Source of the DNA: Heligmosomoides polygyrus polygyrus
Taxonomy: Eukaryota > Nematoda > Chromadorea > Rhabditida > Heligmosomidae
Reading direction: 5' to 3'
Assembly (NCBI GenBank): GCA_947396885.1
Contig: OX377202.1
Span: 7,874,001-7,938,000 of the forward strand
DNA: 64,000 nucleotides
The notes beneath the pieces are model-generated. The model was not told the DNA's origin, searched no databases, and saw nothing but the letters and a program-made list of their open reading frames with translations. The position numbers and the translations under genes were made by a program. Shown piece after piece: positions 48,101-60,100 of this stretch. Every line of letters starts with the position of its first letter. Position 1 is the first letter of the stretch.

Positions 48101-51100
48101 AACCCACTCAACTTTTTTGGCACTAGGCTGACAAGAAACATAAGAGGGAAGCTCAGACTTTACGTTTCGGTGGCGAAATCACGAGCTCGAGCAAGCTTTT
48201 TCACCTACAGAAATTTAAAGGAGTTTAACCACATTCTGAGCACAAATGAGGAAGTCTTAGGTCTATCCTTGCACGGTTTAAAGAAGCTGCTTTTGCGTAT
48301 GCAATGAGTGCCTTCAGTTGTATTCGTTTGTTTTTGATTGAGTTTATGCGTTTTTATTCTAACATTGTATTTTTACGTGTGGCCTTAGCTCACGTCATGA
48401 ATAAATAAATAAATAAATAAATAAATGTTGGAAGGAAACGATTCCTATTCTGTCAGTCTTCAGATCAAGGTAAGGCATGCTGGGAAAGCGTTCTTTCTCC
48501 CGATGAAGAAGAAAATTCATCAGAATCGTCATCATGAAATCGTAATGAAAGCGTGGATTTGTCGCCAATTATGATTTACAGCTTTTCAGTGTATCTGTTA
48601 TTTTTGGAAAATGTGTTTTTGCAGGCCCACATCTGCTTTTCCATTGTTCTGTTTTCGTGTGAATTCCTTTAAATAACATGTCGTGTTTGAGATTCGTTTA
48701 TTTCTGTACTTGCTTTACGAGGGTCATTAAAAGCCGTAGAATATCTACAATTTCAACCAAAGTATTCGCTATTGATAAATTTTGTGGCACTATGTCAGTT
48801 GTGCGTTACGGTCGGAATTCATTAAGATTAGAAAAGTTTGGATTTGAAAATTGAAGACATGATCTTCCAGAAGAAATTAGAAAAGGCATTTAGCCTAGGG
48901 CTCAATTTGACTTTCAATTCAAATACATCTGTCGTATACTTCGGACCGAATCGAATAATTTCGAACGAATATTCAAATAAATTCGAGTATTCGAATATTC
49001 ATTATTCGAATATTCGGTGAGGTCCAAAATTCGAAAATATTCATTATTCGATTATTCGATGAGGCCCAAAATTCGAAAATATTCATTATTCGAATATTCG
49101 ACAAGGTCCAAAATTCGAATATATTCATTATTCGAATATTCGACAAGGTCCAAAATTCGAATATATTCATTATTCGAATATTCGATGAGGCCCAAAATTC
49201 GAAAATATTCATTATTCGAATATTCGACAAGGTCCAAAATTCGAATATATTCATTATTCGAATATTCGACAAGGTCCAAAATTCGAATATATTCATTATT
49301 CGAATATTCGATGAGGCCCAAAATTCGAAAATATTCATTATTCGAATATTCGACAAGGTCCAAAATTCGAATATATTCATTATTCAAATATTCGGTTTTT
49401 CGTGAAACCGAATATATTCGATTATTCGTTTATTCGAAAAAATTTTGGAAGGACACAAGTATAATAGAAAAGTGTCTAGTTCGACGTGAAAATGGTATAT
49501 ATTAGGTTGGAAAAGTCACGTCAGGCAGCCGACCAAATTAACATATATAGGGCTTGGGATCTACTACTCATCGCGCCTGTTATGAATGGTTCGGAAAGTT
49601 TTTAAAGGGAGATTATTCACTCGATGAGAAAGCGAGGTCAGGAAGGTCAACTGAATTGGACGACACTGAACTACTCCATCTTCTTCGTGCCGATAGTAGG
49701 CAAACGGCACATCAACTGGCAGAGAAGCTGGAAATGTCTCATAAGGCAGTGGGAATCCATCTGAAGAATCTTGTATTTGCATGGAAATTTGGAGCTTGGA
49801 TTCTACATGCCCTGTCAGACACTCAGAAAGGCCAACGGCTCTCCATCGCTGCTTCTCTTCTGTCCAGATACGAAAGAAAATCGTTTCTGCCGCGGATTGG
49901 ACAGGCGATGAGTCTTGGGTTCCGTATGCCAATTTTCGAAGAAAAAGGCAATGGGTACAAAAGGGAGAGAACCCTAAGCCTGATCTCAAGCCCAGTGTTC
50001 ACGAAAGGAAGATTCTCTTGAGTGGTCTGGTGAGATATCAGAGGAGTGGCTTACTGGGAAACTCTCGGGAATGGAGAGACACCACTGCCGCATACAATGG
50101 CCAACTCCACAAAGTCGCCGCAGTTCTCCAAGAAAAGAGGCCTGGCAAATGTGATGATCCTGCATGACGATGCAGAACCATATGTTGGAAGACTCACAAG
50201 AGAAGCAATAAAGGAGCTGGGCTGGGAGGCAAGGCCACATCCACCGTATGGCCCTGACCTCGCCCCTATCGACTACTATTTCTTCCGTGCTCTCAAGCAA
50301 GAGGTTGGAGAGAAATATTTTGAAACGGATGAAGACCTCAGAAATTGGATTCAGCAATGGTACCACTCCAGAACCGGAGGCCTCAAAGCCGAAAATAGAA
50401 CAACCTCATCCCACCTGGTTGGGGGCTTCGCCGCCAAGCCCCGAGAATAGAACAATCCCAACCTTCTTCTTCCTCCTTTTTTTAGGCCTTCTTACAGTAA
50501 AAAATGGTTTTATTATATAGATTAGTGCAGTGGGATACGGTAGGACAGAATTTTGACTGCGCATATGAAGCCCATCCACCCTCCATCGCATGCACGCGAT
50601 TTATTCTCCGAAGCGCTCGTTCTCTACGTGTCGAGAAACAGATAAGGAGAGTCCCAATCCGGTGCTTAATCAGCAAAACCATAATTAAAATTAATCGATA
50701 TTGGTCGACACCACTTACTGTCCGACGGCAATAATACTCCGAATCCCGTGGTCACTCTCTCTACCCCCCTTCCCCTCCCCCCCCCCCCCCAAAAAAAAAA
50801 AAAAAAACACTTCCTTTCTTATGTGCTGGCAAAGAAACGGAGTGAGAGTCAAGCACGCACATGTGACACTGAGTACCGATTCTCGTGTCACTACGTTGCC
50901 ACGACGTCTAGGACACTCCTTCTGCACTTTGACATACGTGCCATGACTTCTGTAAGCCGTTTTCAGAAATCCGACACACACTGAACGATGTTGAGGGAAA
51001 ATGCTGGTCCCCCTTTGTTGGTCCTCTTCTATTGGTCGCCCTTACTCGGAATCTCTACGCAAGTTGGACGATGTCTTCAGCGTGTCTTCTGCATCCCTAT

Positions 51101-54100
51101 GTACATTGAACGACGTCTTCAGCACGTCTTCTGTTTCCCTACGCACGTTAGACAACGTCTAGGGCACGCCTCCTGAATCCGTGCGCTCTGCACTCTATTC
51201 CCATTCATACCGTGACGCGTTGCCCCTTGAATATCTCTTAAGCTTGGACGATCAGCCGCCAAGGATATAGTTCGCCAGCAATCGCCCATGATTAAGCTCA
51301 AAGAAAGCCCGGCTGGCATACGCCGCGTTGTCGTAGGCATCTTTTGGCGTCAGTCCCCCCTCCCCGTGACGGACACGTGACATTAGCCGATTATATATAG
51401 TAGGATTTGACTCTGTAGTTGTGAAGTAATAAATCTTTGAAAAAAATAAAGACTTTTTTTCCAACCCAATACCATTTTCCGAAAAAATGGACACTCTTCT
51501 AAGCAAGATTGACGTTTTTTTTTTAATCAAGCAGCTTCCAAATCAAAGCGAAGGCCTTCCAGATTAACTAGAGACTCTTTGAGAAGTCATTGCAGGAATA
51601 ATTTTAGAAGCGTAATTATTGCCCATGCAAAAATGAGTATGACTTTCTTTGAAATTTTCAAGTTCATCTGCCCCAGTAATTGAACGCACTATGGCTTAAA
51701 GTCTGTCATAATGTGCAGAAAGGCAGCAACAATTTATTGAATTAAGAGAAGAGATCGCGCCATGCACACGTGCAGGACGTTGCTCATTTCATCTAGTTGA
51801 CAACAAAAATTCTGTTTGCGTGGAGCTACACGTATGTCTGCGGTACAGCAAAAATTATTGCAGAAAACACTCATATCTTCACCTCGGAAATCAGCATTTA
51901 AATCTATACCTATAAATCAAATTAAAATCAAAGCAAGCTAGACCAGCGCATAGTGCGATCTCTTCGTTACATCATGCCTTTCTGTACTCTAGAATGGGTT
52001 TTAAAGCACAGTTTATACTTAAAACTAAATTTAATTGAATTTGAAACAGTGGGTTCACTTAAAGGGCAAAAAATTTATAAAAAATTTTCCGGATCTATTC
52101 TAGTCGGGGGAGTGGGGGGGGGGAGGGCACATAACTGAAAAGTGTGTAATAAATCGACTTGAGACTTACCGAGCGGCGCCTGCGGAACAAAAGACTAAAC
52201 TAAAAAAACTCACGAAGAAAAAACGAAAAAATTACATTTGTTTTCGTCGTAATTGGAAGCAGGCAAAGTTATGCGCCCTCTTCACCATGTTAGATCCTGG
52301 TTATAACATGTCAGGTCAGCACGCGGCAAGCCTCCATTGCGTCGCTCTTTGCCCACCGAGATGGTTGTAAAACCTCTGCGTTTTTTTTTTGTTTGCCTGT
52401 TCGTTTTTTTTTTCTTTAGGTCTTATCTTCTTCTGCAGGAGCTGGTCAGTAAGTCTCAAGTCGATTCATTACAGTTATGTCGCCCCCGAACCAGGATAGA
52501 TCCACTTTTCCTTGGGAAAAAATTAATATAATTCTCAATAGATGACCCCGTTCATACTATAACAAATTTTCATTTTTCAAGAAAAAAATGCGTTTAAAGC
52601 TTATTCTAGAGTACTGAAAGGCGCCAGTATTTGCATTCTGAAGAAGAAATCGCGCCATGCACTCGCCTAGCTCATTGCGACTTTAGCGTGACTGGTAAGC
52701 TTACATTAAACACCGTAGGAAGATATATGTTTTCAACTGTTTTTGTTGTATCGTCGACAGGTGTATAAATCCATGGAAATAGAATTTTTGTTGCAGTCAA
52801 AGGAAAACCACGACATCCTAGACGAGTGCATGGCGCAATCGCTCTTTTGACGCTAAAAATTACTGCCGTCCTGCATTTCGGAACTAGCTTGAAATCATTA
52901 TTTCCCTTGAAAAGAAAACTTAGATCTATCCTAGTCGGGGGGGGGGGGGGGTGGTCCATTAAAAAAAAACTTTAACAAATTGACTTGATACCTACCAAGC
53001 AGCGCTTAGATAACACGAGAGGCCCTAAAAGAAACAAAAACGAACGGACAAACAAAAAAACAAAATCGCCGCGGTTTTACAACCGTTTTGGCGGGTAAAG
53101 AGCGACGCAATGGAGGCAAGCCGCATGCTGACCACCACTTGACATGTTTTAACCAGGATCTAACATGGTGAGGACGGTGCATAAAGCCGCATGCCGCATG
53201 CTGACCACCGCCTGACAGGTTTTAACCAGGATCTAACACGGTGAGGAAGGCACATAACTTTGCCTGCTTACAACGCGGCGAACACAAATGTATTTTTTTT
53301 TTCGTGAATTTTTCTAGCATAGGTTTTATCTTGTTCCGTAGGAGCCGCTCGGTAGGTCTCAAGTCAATTTGTTACATATCTTTTAATTCTGTAGACCCCC
53401 CCCCCCCCCGACTATGGCAGATCCGAATTTTTTGTAAAACTTCAAACAAATGATATTTATATCAAATGTTATTTTTATATATTTTCATAATTATATTATG
53501 TTATATTACACATTTATGTGACTACTTTTATATGAATTGCTAATATGCGTCGGGATTGAAAATTTTCAAAAAAGTGCCATTCTGAATTCTCCTTGGACAA
53601 AAAATTATTCCAACTTTCTCGAAATTCCCTACTGTAATGTAAATAAGCTCACTATAATTCGGAAAATGTTCAGCTTGATTTTAAAAGCGTCGGGCTTGCT
53701 TAGAAGAGTGTCAATTTGACTTGAGAAGTGTTCGATTACGTATGAAAAGTAGCAAGTTCGCCTTGAAGCATCCAATTTGACGTGAAAATGGATTAAATGT
53801 CTCAAGCCTTCCTCCTAAACTTCATTTCCCTCACCTTAGTGAAGTGGCTCTCCAAGTTCTTCCCACGAGCGACATCGTCCAGCGTGGACTGGGAGCTCCT
53901 CATAAGTAGACGCAGCACCGTTTTCACACATACGGCCGAAAGCAGGCTTTGAGCCAAAACTTTGCACAGCTCTGGAAACGAGGATGAGTGGACATCTCAG
54001 GCGCATAAAACCCCATAGAAGTCACTAACTCTTCTTGTCATCGACGCTGAAGTGTTGGTTGTCGAGCACAAAGGCACTCAGTCGAACCAGCAGCGATTTC

Positions 54101-57100
54101 AGATCGAACAGCAGCAGTGGGACCTGAAACACAGCCGAGAATTGTGTCGGAAATGGCAGAAAGAGCACTTCAACAGGAAAACCAACCGACGACGGCTTGT
54201 CGAGATAGTAGGTCTTTGAGTCCATAGGCCTCTCCGATAACGAGTGTCGACGAGAGCGCTCTCGAGCGGATGTCTGTATTAGGACTTCACATTAGGAGAC
54301 ACCATTACATTCAAGTCAGCTTCTATGAGCGTCAAGTGGCTGGTATCGAGGTTGTAAGCTGCTACAACGGTGTTTTGTTGCGATCAAAACTCTAGCACCA
54401 GGCGGGACTCGAACCCGCACCTCCTGCTGACTGGCCTGGAATGCTCTACGCCATTACTCCACCGGCGCTGTTTGATCGAACGCCCCTGTGGGAACCATCG
54501 TGAGTGTTAATGGGTCTCACGAGGTATGGATGATGCGTTCTATCAAACAGCGCCGGTGGTGTAATGGCGTAGACCATTCGCGCCCGGTCAGCAGGAGGTG
54601 CGAGTTCGAGTCCCGCCTGGTGCTAGAGTTTTGTTCGCAACAAAACACTGTTGTTACAGCTTACGACAATAACAATGCAATGGGACTTGAGGACTCACAG
54701 ATTGTAAGGCGATCAAGTCCTCCTTTCTGATGTCGGTGACGTTAATTAGATCATCGTCTGAGAACGTTAGAGACTCCTCCTCCACTATCTGAACCTGAAA
54801 CGCGACAAACCGAACCATTTCAAGAGAATTTCACTTCCAAAAGGGACACTCAGAGAGTGTAAAAAAAGCAGATGATCTTTAAGAGCCACCTAGTCAGAGC
54901 TGTCGTAAAGCAACGTATACTTGAAGAAAAGTATTCTGTAAATCAAATCACGTACTGAAAGATCGTGATGAAACTTGGGTAACAACAGGTCCCGCACGGC
55001 AGACAGGCTTATCTCTTCATCTCGACGCGTTGTTCGACAAACACAAGCCGCAATCAGGTGCTCTGAAAAACGACATTCAGGTGCATGTCGCGAATGTGGG
55101 CAGCAATGAGAGGTGGCGGCGCTCCAGCCAATCATAACCAAGCGGATCAGCAACCGATCACACGCCTGCCAATCGGGACGCCGACCGCATAAACCCTTTC
55201 TGAATGACACGCCCCCATTCGGTGCGTTCTAACTGGATGGCGCGTCCCCTTCTCCAAACCCTGCCCACCTTCGCGATTAGGACCAACAATAATCTACACA
55301 TTGCAGTCAAACAACAGCTACAAACCATGTGAAAAATCGATCTATGTTCGCCATTCCTTACGAGTACCAAACAATTCGTTAGCAGCACAGGTGGGGCTTT
55401 CACGTCACCACGGGTGATTTTCACGTCAAATTGGACGCTTTTCAAAGCAAACTAAGCATTCTTCTAAGTAAGCTTGGCGCTTTTGAAATCAAAATGAAAA
55501 ATTCAATTCAAAACCAACATCATCCAAATAAAAACAGAGACTATCTACGATGGTTAGAATGACTTTGTTTAAGGGATTTGATCATGAATTTTCTTCATTT
55601 CTTTGCAATTCACCTGCCCCAATAATTGAATGCTCTGTCTTGAAAATTTATAAGACATTTATTAGGTTGGCCGGGAAGTTCTGACGGTTTTGACTGGTTC
55701 ACTACAAAGGATCATAACTTCCTTCACGCTCATCGGATCCAGCTGAAATTAGCACTATTCAAATCAGCACACGTTTTACAATGGGACACTGGTTGACTTA
55801 TCCAACCAACGAAAAAAACTGGGCGATCAAGATGCGACAAATTCTAGAAAGTCTTTTTGCGAGGTCCTGATTTTCGAAGGTTCTACCAGCGAGGAAGATC
55901 TGAAAGTGCTTAAAAAGGTGGTAGGCGATTATACAGACGTCTCAACTCCTAGCTCGTTTGATTTTCGTAGGGTGGTTTGCTAGACGTGTGGACGGGAGTT
56001 GTAGTGCAGAAGAACGGGACCTCTTCTGTTGACCAGTCCTCACGACACAATTTTCGGCGCATCTCGTCGATTTCCTTGCAGTAGGACTCCGCTGTGATCG
56101 TTTTGCCTGGTTCCAGAAAGTTGTAGTGAATCACGCCAGTCGCCGACCACCACTCTGTTACCATCGTCTTTTTCCGGTGGAATTTCGGTTTTGGGAAATC
56201 TCTGTTCAGTTCGTCGACATGAGCCCACTGTCCTGTCTTCGGTTATCGTACAGAACCAATTTTTCATCCCACGACATGTGACGACTCGATCCAGAAACGG
56301 GTAGTTTTGATTCCGGAGAAGAACAGAATTCGAAACGCCACAATCTCTGGAAATCATTTAAATCGTAGGGCACCCACTCTTCAAACTTTTTCACTTTTCC
56401 GACGTTTTCAAACCATTTGTAACGGCAGTTCTACTGACTCCTAGACCTTCCGCAACCTCACGGACTGGTCGCGATAGATTAGCTTTCACGAAGGCCTTCA
56501 GATCGTCGTTGTAGATTGCTGTAGATCTGCCGCTTCGGGATATGTCTTCAATGTTAAAATTGCCAGAACGAAATTTCTTGAACCACCGTTGCGCGAGTTG
56601 CGATGTCGGGACACCAGCGGGTCCCCTAACATCCCCCGTAGTGACCAACCGGTAACTCAGAGGGCACGACCACTATCTACTCGAGCGAGAGCAATGCAGG
56701 TTCACCCTTTTCAGGTACTCCTCCACCCCTCTACTTCCTTTGTGATACTCTTTTCAAAACGCTTTATTTATTTCAACACTATTTCATCAAATCTCTTTCA
56801 TTCACCCATTACGGCTATCACTACACTTCCCTGTGAGACATCACTCCCCATTTGAAGAATGCAATTCCACATTATACCGTGTTTCCGCGCCTATCCGCTC
56901 CGATATACTATTTACCTTCGTTTGCTTTCCCTGCATATACTCGTTCATTCTTTCCGTCATCTTTCGCTTGCGGGTCGACCTCCTCAACCCGTCGCAACTA
57001 CTATGGACATCTTCTTCAATATTTTGCCTCTGGACTTCTTTCGCGATTATTTCTGGTGGAATTTCTTCCCAATAACAGACCCGTTTCTTTAATTGGTCGG

Positions 57101-60100
57101 CATGCGCCACTCTACTCCCTGTCCCATAATGGACACGGTAAGTATTTGAGGTTATTTCCTCAGTTACTATGCCGGGCACCCATTTGTCCTGATTAGGACT
57201 ATAATTTCTTAGATAAACTTGCTGTCCAACCTTGAATCTTCGCTATGAACTGCGGTTCATTATCTAGCAACATATGCTCAGGCAACCCCTGGATACAAAA
57301 TACGTCTTTCAGTTTCTCTATTGTCTTTTCTGCCGCGGTAGAATTCATTTTAATCACCTTTGGCCATTTAGATTTTGTGTTGACTAAGATAAGCCACATC
57401 TTACCCCCGTTTTTTTCGGGAAAGTCCAGATGTAACCCTTGCCATACTTAGAATGGAATGGTAATCCATTGGGGTTTCCCCGCGTGAGTTAGAATCTCAT
57501 CCTGATCGCCAGTTGCGATGTCGGGACACCAGTGGGGTGAGAATACTTTATTCACACCAGCAGCCGTCTATTTATTATGTCTTCAATCATTATCTTCTTC
57601 TTATCCTCTCGCTCGTCCATCGTCCTGCTAATGCTAACTACCCTAAACGACGTTGGTGAGCGGTCTGTCCTTTAACAGCACGGTCCTTTATCCAACAATA
57701 TTCGGCTCCCAAACTTGATTGCTTGATTTGCCGGGCTGTTACAACGACGAATTGACCCCGCTTGAATTTGAAACAAAATAACGTTCGGAATCGCTCTTTC
57801 GACATAGTAAGCCTTCGAATAGTAATAATAATGTCTTCGAAGAAACACACTTGTTAAGCATAGAAGAAACACTAATTATTCTGTCGGATAGAGCAAAGAA
57901 TTCCGTATTAGATGATATATATTTCGCAAAAGACAGAATCTCTCTAGGAATTATGAAGCTTTTAAGAAATTTCTGAAATTACATCTGACTCCATAACTTA
58001 CTGACGCCTTAGACGTCGCCCGTCATTTACTTTTTCACATAGATAATATGTGTAGATTGTCTTTGGTTCTCTCGTTTGGTGATTTTTTAATATTATACAG
58101 ATTGCACGATTGTACTTGCACTCGTGTAAATAAATAAATAAATAAATATAAAAATGCGAAATGAGTTGAATATTGTTTCAGTAGTAACCGAACGGAAAGC
58201 CGTTGCACAAAACCCGCCAAAACTTTACCGCCAACCTAACATTTTGTAGAACTTCCCCTGAGGATTTACTTATTGTTGCTACTACAAAAAAGAAAACTAT
58301 TGAATTACCTGTAACGGACGACCGGGTGCCCTTGCGACGCTCAGGAACATTGATTTTCTTCAGTAAAATACACCGCTCTACCGTTGCCCTGAATGAAGGA
58401 ATCTTTTGGTCAAGAACAATAACCAGGTATATCCCTAGTGTCTCGCAAAAGAACCAGTATTTGAGGAGGATACGCAACATGAAATCACGAACTCTCACTT
58501 CATCAACGCTACAAGCTGCGTTTGAACTTGGAAGATTGTGGCGCTGTCATCGTCCTGTTTGTTCCAGTATCGAGCATCCATCAGATCGTAGATGTGTTCG
58601 GTGAAGTGCTCCAGATACGGACGGTAATCGTCGGAAGTCTGCAATATTTTCTCCTACGATCTGGCGTTTAGCATACCTCTGAATTAAGATTCGCTCAGAA
58701 TTCAGGAGATATCAGGTTGATCCGAAGGTTTCCGCCGTCTCAGTATTCTGAATGTTTTCGCCTTTGCTTAAGCACCTCACATGTAAAATACATGCATTTT
58801 TCTTGCGAGAACTGCAGTGTTTAAACCAGTTTTCGTCAGAGCAAAAAGTCCAAATTCTGTGCCATCAAACTTTATAGCTTGAATCTCGGATGCCCTACCG
58901 AGATTCAATCCATAAGGCTTCATGGCATGAAATTGAAACTGAGTCAGAACTAATTGAAAATTTAGGAGCTACGTTGTGAAGGAATTGCTTGAAATTTCGA
59001 AGTCAAGCACATTTCGTGCGACACTTCTAGCCAGAGGTTCAAAATCTTGAAGCGATGAAAAGCCTTGCACACAATAGACGGTCAACAACAATAAAAGGAT
59101 AAAACAAAGCCCAATTGATGTACCTTGAGAGAATAACGTATCAAAAAGAACCCTCTTCGGCCGCCTCCTTGCACAATAAAGGAAAAAACTACAAGGCTGA
59201 ATTCTACGACCTAGCGTCTCGACAAAGGAGTGCCAACGGCAATCTCAGATCACCCTTCTAAGCTATCTTTAAGACCTTTGAAATCCAAACGAACTCTTCC
59301 AAATCAAAATGACCTTCAGGTAAGTTAAACTACAGATTCGACAAGATGGTCAGAATAATTTTTTGGTCAAGAAAAATTTGATATAACTTCCTTTGAAATC
59401 TTTTAGTAAACCTGCCCCAATAAGTAACAATTTGATAAAAAATCTTTTTTTAGAAAAAATAAAATTTGTCTCAAAGCACAGCAAAGAAGCAAGCAAATAG
59501 CACTTTAAAAGATCAGATCGCGCCATGCACTCAAAAAGTTCGCCGCAATTTTTATTTACAGACTCGATAAGATGGTTAGAACAGTTTTTTTTTCGTTCAA
59601 GAAAAATATGGTATAACTTTTTTTGAAATCTTTTAGTTCACCTGTCTCAAAAAGTGAAACAATTTTATAAAAAATATTCTTTAGAAAAAATAAAATAAAA
59701 TTTGTCTTAAAACACAACAAAGAAGCAAGTAAATAGCGCCTTAAAGGACCAGATCGCGCCATGCACCCATAAAGTTCGCCGCAATATTTACTCCATTGAT
59801 AGTGTAAATGTGTGCTCTTTCCAGCTGTTTTTGATCTATCGTTAATAGGTGTCGTTAACTACAAACAGATCTGCTATCAATCGAACAAAAATTGGCGTCT
59901 TGAAAGAGGGCACGGCGCAGTCTCTTCTTTTGGCACTGAAAAATGGCCGCCTTCCTGTTCTTTAAAACAAGCTCTAAATTTCTCAAAAAATAAAATTTTC
60001 ATAAAACTTCAAACAGTGGGTTCAATTATTAGGCGGATGAATTAAAACTTCGAACAAAGCTACACTAAAATGTCGCTTGCCCAAAATATTACTCACTACA

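Noticed and set aside
45102..49440. CRISPR-like array
   Set aside because: The 42-bp units are directly tandem with no unique spacers, and the DNA is plainly eukaryotic.
54124..54225. Upstream extension of the UBR3 exon 54030-54123
   Set aside because: The frame is open, but a strong GTTTCAG acceptor at the boundary and phase agreement with the previous exon favour the short form. Not fully excluded.
54394..54624. Functional tRNA genes
   Set aside because: A and B boxes and acceptor pairing are good, but the anticodon arm cannot fold and the units are palindromic and repeated with transposon-like ends.
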